Source: Multifurca ochricompacta
Lineage: Eukaryota; Basidiomycota; Agaricomycetes; Russulales; Russulaceae
Length of the DNA: 64,000 nt
Direction of reading: 5' to 3'
NCBI GenBank assembly: GCA_022496185.1
Contig: WTXG01000010.1
Coordinates: forward strand, 310,001-374,000
How positions within the stretch are numbered: the stretch's first letter is position 1; every line of letters begins with the position of its first letter. The position numbers and the translations under genes are program-made. The notes beneath the pieces were generated by a model. It had not been told where the DNA came from, ran no database searches, and was given only the letters and a program-made list of their open reading frames with translations. Below, in pieces: positions 1 to 8,974 of the stretch.

Positions 1-118
1 TGGAAACTTGTGTGCATTGTGTAGCATCAGGGGAAGGTGTCCTTGGCAGACGGACCTCCCCTAGTCCCTGTGTAGAGACTGTCATAGGAAATGAAACTGC
101 CAGGGGCCCCTCAAGGGC
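1..118 (-). pseudogene. Ty1/copia Co2 pol fragment (integrase-RT linker)
   Basis: On the minus strand this stretch is open and continues, after removal of Gy1, the Co2 polyprotein frame seen at 17872-18034. The joined translation runs from the conserved post-integrase segment into a Pro/Ser/Thr-rich low-complexity stretch, which is the usual spacer between copia integrase and reverse transcriptase. The RT, RNase H and 3' LTR of Co2 would lie before position 1. Assignment rests on frame continuity across the Gy1 insertion, not on a motif inside this piece. Confidence 0.65.
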
Positions 119-443
119 CGTGGTGTTACGACCAGGGCCCAGCAGCCCTATTTTCTTTACCCTCCCCAACAGAGATCCCACTTGCCCACCAACGCTACAC
201 TTCCTTATTACGTCTCCCTCCTGGGACCCCTCACATGCGCTGCTCCCATCCCTGTGACCGCTGTTTGGACTTGTGTACATACTATTTGCCCATGCTTGTC
301 CTTCTTATCTTGTTATCTCCTTATCTTATGATTGGACACTTACTTAGTTCCCTATCAGAAGCCAGGCTCTATGCCCTCTGCTTTCGGATATTCAGACCCA
401 CTTGACTCCATACTTTTATCTCATAGACACCCGCTGAGTTACG

Positions 444-450
444 TATATAA
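444..450 (+). promoter_or_regulatory. LTR TATA box (Gy1)
   Basis: TATATAA about 34 nt before the AGACTCGACTT segment. The same spacing recurs in the other gypsy LTRs, so transcription probably begins at or next to that segment. Confidence 0.6.
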
Positions 451-477
451 GTCCGCTGTAGCTACCTTGTAGACCTC

Positions 478-488
478 AGACTCGACTT
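478..488 (+). promoter_or_regulatory. Putative transcript 5' end and self-primer, AGACTCGACTT
   Basis: These 11 nt are the exact reverse complement of 714-724, just inside the 5' LTR. In Tf1-type chromoviruses the first 11 nt of the transcript fold back and prime minus-strand synthesis. The distance from the TATA box fits a transcript start here. Complementarity is seen; priming is inferred. Confidence 0.65.
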
Positions 489-713
489 ATTGAATACATC
501 GGTGTTTGTCTTCTGGACTTCCCTTTGAATCCTCTGACTCGTCTGTCTCAGTACTTTGGGTACTTTTCCACTTAACATTGTCATAGGGAACAGCCCCTTT
601 GACTTTGACTCGTCCATTTGAACTCCAAGAAGTCTTGTTGGCTTCTTATCTGAAACCCCCGACCAACGCTGTCACACACGTCGTGCAGAACGTCCCACAC
701 CAGATGTAACATC

Positions 714-724
714 AAGTCGAGTCT
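714..724 (+). promoter_or_regulatory. Primer-binding site (self-priming type), AAGTCGAGTCT
   Basis: Starts two bases after the LTR terminus at 711 and is perfectly complementary to 478-488. The equivalent site follows the 5' LTR in Gy2, Gy3 and Gy6 unchanged, and in Gy4 and Gy5 with a CpG-to-TpG change that leaves a G:U pair. Confidence 0.7.
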
Positions 725-730
725 CTCACA

Positions 731-2244
731 GTGGCTTCCAGCCGCAGTCAGACCCTCTTCCGAGAAGAACTCATCGAACACAGAGACAAGAATAATCTTT
801 CACAGCAAGTACTTGGCTCTGCCGCCTGGAAGGACTTTGAAACTGAGTTTGGATACTACGTCTATCACGATGGAAGATACCAACCGGTAGAATACAACAA
901 TGAGAAAAGAGTTTGGTACTGCATCCGATATTCAGATAGCCGACACTCTTGGGTCACTACAGGACCTGCCCCACCTGAATTTGGACTAGGCCCGTGGAGA
1001 GAAAACCCTCTGGCCATTGTCACAGACTCCAAACCAGAGGAGTACGTAGAAGAACCCAGCAAAGAAGAAGCACCAGCATTAGCAGTGTCTACGTCTCTGG
1101 TTGCACCGGCAGTTGTCACGATCAGAGCCCCTGCTTTGACAACTCCACAGATATCAGTACAATCCACACGAACGATCACCCCATCCCATCAACCCATGTC
1201 TACCATTGCCGCTCAACTCCCAGATCCTGCCCCACCAGCCCCTGCAGTGGCACCACCCAACATTCCCCCTCTGTTGGGACGACTGTCAGGAGTGCTACCC
1301 CAAACATTTACAGGGGACCACTCACAGAGCAAGAAGTTTATGTTGGAGTTCACAACCTTTAAAAACTTCAATCACGATGTTCCACAGATTGTCAACCCAT
1401 TCCAACATGCCAATCTGTTCCTCTCCTTAATTTGAGGAGATGCAGTAGATGACTGGACCATGGAGCAGTTGGAATGGTTGAATGAGCAGGTGGAAAGTGG
1501 GCGTCACACCACCAGTGAAGGTCTTTGGGAGACCATTGCTGAGAGGTTCAAAGACGCCTTTACAGACAGGCAGGCCAAGCAGAAGGCAGCCCGAGAATTG
1601 AAATCCCTCAAAATGGAGAAAGGCGAACTAGATGCATATGTTGCCAAGTTCAGAAGCCTAGCCAATAGAGCTGGCTATGACACAGACAAAGAGGCTACAT
1701 TAGACCTCTTCTCACAAGGACTACCTAACCCACTAGTCAAAAATATCATACAATTCCATCATCCTCATGACTGGGATGGCTGGGTCGATGCTGCCCAGCA
1801 GCAGCAACAGGATTATCTGGACTTCCAGACGCAGTTTGGAGTCAACACCAAAAAAGGAAAAACCCGAGACCAGTGGAAGGCCACCTTCGGAGTAAAACCT
1901 GCCCAGCATACCCAGAGGGATCCAAACGCTATGGATACCTCTGCAGACTGGGCCCAAGCTCGAGCAGCACTTACGGAGGATGAATGGCAGACATTAATGA
2001 AGGAGGGGCAATGCTTTCGCTGTAGAGCATTAGGACATATGTCTCGGGATTGTCCCAAGAAGGGGGTGTGTGCTGCCACAGCAACCATCATGACAGAAGG
2101 TCCTGCTCAGAATAACCCACCCACTGTGGACAAGAGGACAAAGAGGAGAAAGCTCAGGATATATGGGCTAACATGATGAAAGAGAGTGAGGAAGTGCGCA
2201 CCATCTTGGTAGAGAAGGCATTTGCGAAAAAGGATTTTTGTTAG
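731..2244 (+). pseudogene. gag: Gy1 gag (broken)
   Basis: Gag-like protein of about 500 codons: conserved N-terminus, Pro-rich middle, retrotransposon Gag core (QSKKFMLEFTTFKNFN, then the NPFQ..NLFLSLI and LNPLVKNIIQFHHP-type segments) and one CCHC knuckle (CFRCRALGHMSRDC) near the C-terminus. The frame begins at a GTG; the nearest upstream in-frame codon that matters is a TAA at 707-709 and there is no ATG between. A TGA at 1433-1435 replaces an Arg codon, and a one-base deletion near 2140 breaks the frame before the terminal UUUUUG...TAG. It would form the particle and bind the RNA. Confidence 0.88.
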
Positions 2245-5200
2245 GCTCAAACCCATCGGCCTGGGCGCGAGCACTCCATGTCACCTCTGTGTATGCTAGT
2301 CGATTCAAATCATTAAAAATACTAGTCCATTTGAAACTACACAGAGGACAGCCGATCGAGACAGTTTAGTGGACTCTGGAGCCACTGATAACTTCATTCA
2401 CCCATGACTAATTAAAACAATGGGTTTGGGAAGACTGGCACTTCCCCAGGAAAAGAACATCTGGAACATTGATGGAAAGCCAATCGTGCTGGAAAGATCA
2501 CCCACTACTGGATCTAAACATCCAAGTTGGAGAGATAACAAAGGTCATTTGCTTCTTAGTCATGGATCTAGGGGATGAAGATCTTATTTTGGGATATCCA
2601 TGGCTCACCGCTTTCGAACCAAAAGTTAACTGGGCCAACGCAACCATGGACAAGGAATCCTACCCAACCATTATCACATCACTGGGTTATGATTATGCGA
2701 TCAGGCATCCAGTAGTAAGGGCCACCTATACTGAGGAAGAAAACGACCCTGGTCATTGTTATGTCACTAAAGCGTCAGAATTGGCCCAGAAGGCAGTGCA
2801 GGGGCAGGCTGAGAAGACTTACCAGGACGTAGTGCCAAGCGTTTATCAGCGACATTGGAGGGTATTCTCTGAGGAGGAGTCACATCGCTTTCCCCCAAAG
2901 CAACCATGGGATCATGCCATCGACCTTCTCCCCGATACACCAGCAGCCATAGATTGCAAAATCTATCCATTGTCCCAATCCGAGCAAGTGGCACTCACTG
3001 AATTCCTGGAAGAGCACCTGGCCAAGGGATATATTCGCCCATCCAAGTCACAATATGCCTCACCCTTCTTCTTCATCAAGAAGAAGGATGGCAAGCTATG
3101 ACCAGTCCAGGACTACCGAAAGATCAATATGTACACTGTAAAAAATGTCTATCCACTGCCTCTCATTTCTGAACTTATTGACACCATGAGGGATAAGTCC
3201 CTCTTTTCAAAAATGGATGTACGTTGGGGTTACAACAACATCAGGATCAAAGAAGGCGACCAGTGTAAAGCGGCATTTAAGACAAATCAAGGATTGTTCA
3301 AACCAAACGTCATGTTCTTTGGACTTACGAACTCACCAGCGATGTTCCAATCCATGATGAATCACATCTTTCGAGACCTCATCCTTACTGGCGAAGTGGT
3401 AATCTACATGGATGACATCCTGGTTGCCACTACCAACGATTTAAATCACCATCAAGAGCAAGTACATCAGGTGCTTGATATACTACACAAACATGATTTG
3501 TACCTCAAACCTGCAAAGTGTTCCTTTGAACAGTGAAGTGTCAAATACCTAGGAGTTATCCTGGAAGGAGGACGAGTGTGTATGGACCCTGTGAAGGTAC
3601 AAGGAATCCAGGAATGGCCGACGCCAACTTGTGTCAAAGATGTCTGATCCTTTATTGGATTCTGTAACTTCTACCGACATTTCGTCAAAGGGTTTTTGGG
3701 TATTGCACGACCCTTAAACGACCTTTTGAAAAAGGATGTGCCATGGCACTGGAATGCCGAACAACAACAAGCATTCGAGCAGATCAGAGACCTAGTTGGC
3801 TTGGAGCCAGTACTCACCCAACCTGACCTAGGTCACCCCTTTGAGTTAGAAGTGGACGCCTCCCACTTCGCAAATGGAGCAGTACTGTACCAAAGAGACA
3901 GTTTACAAGTACTTCACCCAGTGGCATATTACTCGGAAACCTTTTCATCTGCTGAGCGAAATTATGACATTCGGGATCAGGAACTCTTAGCCATAGTCAA
4001 GGCGTTGCGACATTGGCAACCATATCTTGCGGGAATCCTCACAAAACCATCATCTATACCAATCATTCCAATTTATTGTACTGGAAAGAACCCCACAAAA
4101 TCAGTCGACGCGTAGCACGAGAAATCCTAGAGCTTGAGGAATATGACTTCACCCTAAAGCACATTGCAGGAAGTCAAAATGCGCGAGCAGATGCACTGTC
4201 ACGGAGACCAGACATGTATACAGGGGAAGACGACAATGACAACGTAACCATCCTCCCAGAAGAGGTATTTGCAAAGACAGCTGTAGTCAGCCTCCATGAT
4301 ATGGACCTGTGGGCACAAGTCTCACAGAACATGAACCCAGAACTATGTCACTTGTGGGCTGATGCACATAACCTGAAAGAAGTTAATGGCCTTTGGTGGA
4401 AAGATGGAGACCGACTTGTTGTCACCAGTGGTGACAACATTAAGAGGGGGGTGATCCATTTTCACCATGACCTCCCCTCTGCTGGCCACCCAGGCATCAC
4501 CAACACTTATGCTCTTGCCAAACATGATTACTGGTGGCCAAACATGAAAAAGGACATCAAAGATTATGTGAAAGGATGCGCAGACTGCCAGGCCAACAAA
4601 GTGAATACGCACCCGCACCCACTGGCACTGTTCCCCATTACTCCCACTGCTTCTCTGCCATTCCAGACAATCGCCATGGACTTTATAGTCAAACTACCCA
4701 ACTCCAGAGGCTTTGACTCTATTCTGACCATCACGGACCATGACTACTCCAAGGCAGTGCTCTTCATACCATGCAAAGAATCTATCACAGCTGAAGGGGT
4801 AGCCAAACTCTATCTCGACCACGTCTACCGGCATTATGGCCTCCCAAACAAGGTCATCTCTGACTGAGATCTGCACTTCACCTCAACATTTGCCAGAGCA
4901 CTGTGCAAAACCCTGGACATAAAGCAAAACATCTCGACAGCCTACCACCCTCAAACAGATGGACAGTCGGAGCACACTAATCAGTGGCTGGAGCGATACC
5001 TCTGATTCTGGTGTAACGGGCGACAGGACGATTGGGCGGATTGGCTGGCAACAGCGGAATTCACACACAACTCCTGGCCTAACGGCACAACAAAGACCCC
5101 TCCATTTTCCCTTATCATGGGCTGGGTGCCACATACCACGTGGACTGATAAGCCTACGAATGTTCCCACGACCTCACAGCAACTTGACCAATGGGACGAA

Positions 5201-5719
5201 ATCCGGAAATCCACCAATGAAAACTTACTGAAGGCGCAACAGACCCTATTGGACAAACCCTCAAAATTCACACCTTATCAAGTCAACGAACAGGTTTGGT
5301 TAGAAGGGAAGCACATCCACACATCACACCCCACAGCTAAATTGGCACCCCGACATCATGGACCCTTCAGAATCATGAGGAAGTTATCAGACGTGTCATA
5401 CGAACTCGATCTCCCTCCCACATGGAAAATTCACCCGGTCTTCCACGCCAAGCTTCTCACACCATATAAAGAAATGTCCATTCATGGGGAAAACTTCCCA
5501 AGACCCCCACCAGAGTTAATCGACGGAGAAGCAGAATGGGAAGTGGAGCAGATTGTAAACTCCGCCTATCGAGGCCGAGGGCACAAGCTGCATTACCTGA
5601 TCAAGTGGAAGGGTTTCCCAGACTCTGACAATTCGTGGGAACCAGCCAGGAATATCTTTGCCCCAGACCTGATCATGAAGTTCCACTTACGACACCCCCA
5701 AGTGCCCAGAAACAGTTAA
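2235..5719 (+). pseudogene. pol: Gy1 pol: protease, RT, RNase H, integrase, chromodomain (broken)
   Basis: Domains in order: aspartic protease (DSGATDN near 2370-2390), reverse transcriptase with YMDD near 3404-3415, RNase H (EVDASHFANGA near 3850), integrase with HHCC zinc finger (H..H..CADCQANK, about 4460-4610), a D,D,E core, a GPF module near 5360 and a C-terminal chromodomain (LHYLIKWKGFPDSDNSWEP, about 5590-5645). Damage includes TGA for Arg in the KLRPVQDY motif (3099-3101), further stops near 3535, 3645, 4865 and 5004, and a frameshift near 4030. It lies in the -1 frame relative to gag. The chromodomain places it among chromoviruses, which often target heterochromatin. Confidence 0.93.
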
Positions 5720-5789
5720 AAGGAGGACAGACTCCTGACTTCTTTCCCCAGAACAATGCTTCACCAGCAACGTCCTAACCACAACTGAT

Positions 5790-6983
5790 ATGTCTTCCTC
5801 TTTCATCGCTGCCTCTGCTGCCATCGACGCCTTCGCCGCCACCACTGTGGTTGTCGAGGCTTTTCCTTCCGCTCACCCCTCCACTCACCCTTCCTCCCCT
5901 ATTGATTACGATGCTGCTGAAGAACGAGTCAAGAACCAATCACCTAATCCCAATGACGATTTCACTCATTCCAAAGAACCCCACCCCAATGACCTCCTCG
6001 ACATGGAACAAGATGACGACATACCCGAGTTCCCTTTCTTTGTCAATAATCTGAATTCCTCCATGTACTTCCCCCTCAAGATCACCATGGCCGACAGAGA
6101 AAAGGTCATAGCTAAGTACATATTTTACACCAACGGAGGGATGGATGTCGCAGGGTGTATGAAAAAGGATGGGCCTGTCTATGGAGCCCCGGTTTACCTA
6201 GAGGAACAGTATACTGGCCGTCTTCACCACACGATGAGTGATGAACAGTTGGGACACCTTGCGGCTGACGATCCCCAAGCATTTGCAATCGACGAGGTGT
6301 TAAATGACATGTGACTTCCACGTCTCAAGGCCGAAGTGATGAGACTGTGGAAAACCCTTACGCTTTGCACCACGCTCAACACCCAGTACAAAGAATACAC
6401 AAAGCAAATGATGAGGCTCACGAGGGGAATGTTCCAAGTGGAGCAGGAGTTGACGGAGATTCGGAAAAGGCTGGAGAAAGGGGATGCATATCAGACAATT
6501 GCCGAGAGGTACGCAGACACCTACGCACGACCCCTTCCCCCATGATCATTAGGGGCGGCACCACAACTGCTGCTGAACTGGTTTGAGATGCCGCGTCTGC
6601 ACGAAAACCCCCGCAGAGAGACTTGCTGGTGATGCGACAGCAAGTATCACATCAGCTGGAATTGTCCTCTCAACTGCAAATGGTGTCATCACTGCCGCAG
6701 TAACCTGCATTGGAGCCGGTTCTGTATTTTCCGACGTCTGGGTGTCGCTCCCACCATTGTCAATCCCTTGGGCTGGTGTGGAAAATGCCTATGACACAAC
6801 GCGGGACATTGCGAACTCGATTGTCCTGTCTACAACCTGTGTTGCCAGTGCGGGTGACATGGCCCATACGGTTTCCTGCACACACACCAATGCGCAGCAG
6901 ATGAAACTTACACCGTAGAAGATCGGAACCTGGCAGATGATTATGTGGACTTGGTCCAGGATGACAATGGTGTGCGTTTCTAG
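5790..6983 (+). pseudogene. Gy1 ORF3, coiled-coil/zinc-knuckle protein (broken)
   Basis: Third ORF, starting at an ATG 70 nt after the pol stop and ending TAG at 6981-6983, just before the 3' LTR. The N-terminal 174 codons are open: Ser/Ala/Thr/Pro-rich start, acidic segment (about 60-80), then a conserved block with YIFYTNGGMDVAGCMKKDG. A TGA at 6312-6314 replaces an Arg codon, and more stops follow in the coiled-coil and zinc-knuckle half, which remains recognisable in shifted frames. Same protein as Gy2 7701-8900, Gy3 22313-23677 and Gy4 47557-48750. Function unknown; nucleic-acid binding is likely from the knuckles. Confidence 0.85.
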
Positions 6984-7014
6984 CTGGGTCAGCTCGAGCC
7001 AGAAAGGAGGGTGA

Positions 7015-7073
7015 TGTTACAACCAGGGCCCAGCAGCCCTATTTTCTTTACCCTCCCCAACAGAGATCCCACT
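7015..7073 (+). repeat. Gy1 3' LTR, left part
   Basis: Matches the first 59 bp of the 5' LTR (TGTTAC.ACCAGGGCCCAGC). It is cut at CCACT by insertion of Gy2; the rest resumes at 17338. Confidence 0.93.
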
Positions 7074-7669
7074 TGTTACGTCTGGTGCAGGATGTTCCAC
7101 ATGACTTGTGTGACAGCTCGATCGGTGGTTTCTAGTGGAGGACCAATAAGGCCCTTCTGGAGTTCGGGTGAGGTGAGTCAAAGTCAAAGGGGCTGTCCCT
7201 TATGACAATGTTGAGCGGAAAGTGCCAGAAGCACTGAGACGAACAGTTTTAAAGGATCAAAGGGGGATGTCCAGAAGACAGGCACCAATGTATTCAATAA
7301 GTCGAGTCTGAGGTCTACAGGGTAGCTACAGCAGACTTATATACATAAAGCAGTGGGCGTCTACAAGATAAGGATACAGAGTCAAGTGGGCCCAAATATA
7401 CGAAAGCAGAGGGCATAAAGCCTGGCTTCTGATAGGGTATTAAGTAAGTGTCTGGTCTTAGAGATAAGGAGATAAGGAATAACGAGATAAGGGTCCAAGC
7501 ATAAGCAAACAGTGAGTCAACAAGTACAAAGGGGATCACGGGGACGGAAGCAGGGCACAGGATGGGTCCCAGGATGGAGACGTGATCAGGAAGTGTAGGG
7601 TAGGAGGTAAGGAGGGGTCATCATTGGGGAGAGTGAAGAAAATAGGAGCAGATGGTAGGGTTTGTAACA
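7074..7669 (-). repeat. Gy2 3' LTR
   Basis: TGTTACG...TTTGTAACA on the plus strand, nearly the same length as the 5' LTR at 16738-17332. It contains the TATA box and the ACTCGACTT segment (seen as AAGTCGAGTCT on the plus strand near 7300). Confidence 0.93.
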
Positions 7670-7700
7670 TCACCCCCTCTTCTGGTTCTAGCAGACCCGG

Positions 7701-8900
7701 CTAGAAACGACTCATACCGTCATCATCTTGTACCAACTCCAGATAATCATCAGCTACATTACAGTCGTCCAGTGTATAGTTCTCCTTGTCTGAATCCTGA
7801 GGGCATCTGTGGGTACGGAGGAACCCATAGGGCCCGCGTCGACTGCATTCGTGACACAGGTCGTGGACGGGACAGTCCAACTTGCAGTGTCCCGAGTTGT
7901 GGCGCAAACACTTGCTGCACCATCCCGACGGATTGGTGATTGTTGGGGCGACTCCTACACAGCGGAAGATACAAAACCTGCTCCAGTGCTGATTGCTTCG
8001 ACAGTGCCGGCACCACTTGCGGTTGAGAGGACAGTTCCAGCTGATATGGTACTTACTGTCACAATGCCAGCATGTTTCTCTGCACAGGTTTTCATGCATC
8101 TGCGGCATCTCGAATCGGTTTGGCAATAGCACAGGAGCAGCCCCCAATGATCGTGGGGGTAGGGGTTGAGTGTATGTGTCGGTGTACCTCTCAGCAATCA
8201 TCTGGTAAGCATCTCCTTTCTCCAACCTTTTTCGAATCTCCACCAGCTCTTGCTCAATCTGGAACATCCCATTCATCAGCCGGGCCATCATTTTCGCGTG
8301 TTCTTTGTACTGCTGGTTGAGTGTATTGCGTAAGGTCAGGTTCTTCCGCAGTCTCATTACCTCAGCTTTGAGACACAGAAGTCGCATGTCACTCATCACT
8401 TTGTTGATGGCAAAGGCCCGTGAGTCTTCAGCAGCCAGGTGCCCCAGCTGTTCGTCGGTCAGGGTATGATGTAAATGACCGGTGTACCTTTCCTCCAGAT
8501 AGACTGGGGCTCCATAGACGGGACCATCCTTTTTCATGCATCCCGCCACATCCATCCCTCCATTGGTATAGAAAATGTACTTGGCGATGGCTATAGTCCT
8601 GTCACCCATGGTGATCTTGAGTGGATAGTATGTGGAGGAGTTCAGGTTGTTGAGGAAGAAGGGAAACTCCGGTACTTCGTCGTCTGACTCCATACCTATC
8701 AGGTCATTTGGGTGCGGCTCTTCGCAATGTTCGAAGTCATTGTTGGGGTTGGGGGACTGGTTCTTGACTCGAGCCTCAGCGGCTTCATAATCAATGGGCG
8801 AGGAGGGACATGTGGAGGGGTGAGCGGAGGGGAAATTCTTGACAACTACGGTGGTGGCAGTGAAGGTGTCAATGGCGGCGTTGGTGGCAATGAAAGACAT
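7701..8900 (-). CDS. Gy2 ORF3, intact coiled-coil/zinc-knuckle protein (399 aa)
   Basis: Complete 399-codon ORF from the ATG at 8900 to TAG at 7701-7703, 74 nt after the pol stop. Residues 1-60 are Ser/Ala/Pro/Asn-rich and probably disordered; 60-80 are acidic. 90-170 form a conserved block (KYIFYTNGGMDVAGCMKKDG). 176-235 look coiled-coil. Then come zinc-knuckle motifs: C277-x2-C280-x4-H285-x4-C290, C297-x2-C300-x4-H305-x4-C310, C328-x2-C331-x6-H338-x4-C343, and a degenerate C349/C352/H364/C366. There is no signal peptide or membrane segment, so it is not env-like. The start was chosen because all four copies align from this Met; the frame is open further upstream only in some copies. It could be a second nucleocapsid-like or chaperone protein. 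I do not recognise the family. Confidence 0.82.
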   Translation of the reverse strand: MSFIATNAAIDTFTATTVVVKNFPSAHPSTCPSSPIDYEAAEARVKNQSPNPNNDFEHCEEPHPNDLIGMESDDEVPEFPFFLNNLNSSTYYPLKITMGDRTIAIAKYIFYTNGGMDVAGCMKKDGPVYGAPVYLEERYTGHLHHTLTDEQLGHLAAEDSRAFAINKVMSDMRLLCLKAEVMRLRKNLTLRNTLNQQYKEHAKMMARLMNGMFQIEQELVEIRKRLEKGDAYQMIAERYTDTYTQPLPPRSLGAAPVLLPNRFEMPQMHENLCRETCWHCDSKYHISWNCPLNRKWCRHCRSNQHWSRFCIFRCVGVAPTITNPSGWCSKCLRHNSGHCKLDCPVHDLCHECSRRGPYGFLRTHRCPQDSDKENYTLDDCNVADDYLELVQDDDGMSRF

Positions 8901-8974
8901 GATAGATTCTGTGGTGGTAGGACGTTGCTGAGAGAGCATGTACTGGGGGTTTCTACCCTTGGGGTGGTCTCCTT

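Larger units (their letters stand above)
124..711 (+). repeat. Gy1 5' LTR
   Basis: 588 bp bounded by TGTTACG and GATGTAACA. It contains a TATA box followed by the sequence shared by all gypsy LTRs here (ACTCGACTTATTGAATACAT). It is followed two bases later by the primer-binding site. Confidence 0.93.

Noticed and set aside
865..1179. Antisense ORF over gag N-terminus, recurring in Gy2, Gy3, Gy4 and Gy6
   Set aside because: It recurs only because gag recurs; its frame is a low-complexity mirror of the Pro/Thr/Ala-rich sense strand.
1433..1435. Reassigned genetic code with TGA as Arg
   Set aside because: Other copies have CGA, CGG, AGA or AGG at these sites, and intact frames such as Gy6 gag and Gy2 ORF3 end at TGA or TAG as normal stops.
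7701..8900. ORF3 as an env-like gene because it follows pol
   Set aside because: No signal peptide, transmembrane segment or glycoprotein-like Cys pattern; the Cys/His residues fit zinc knuckles.
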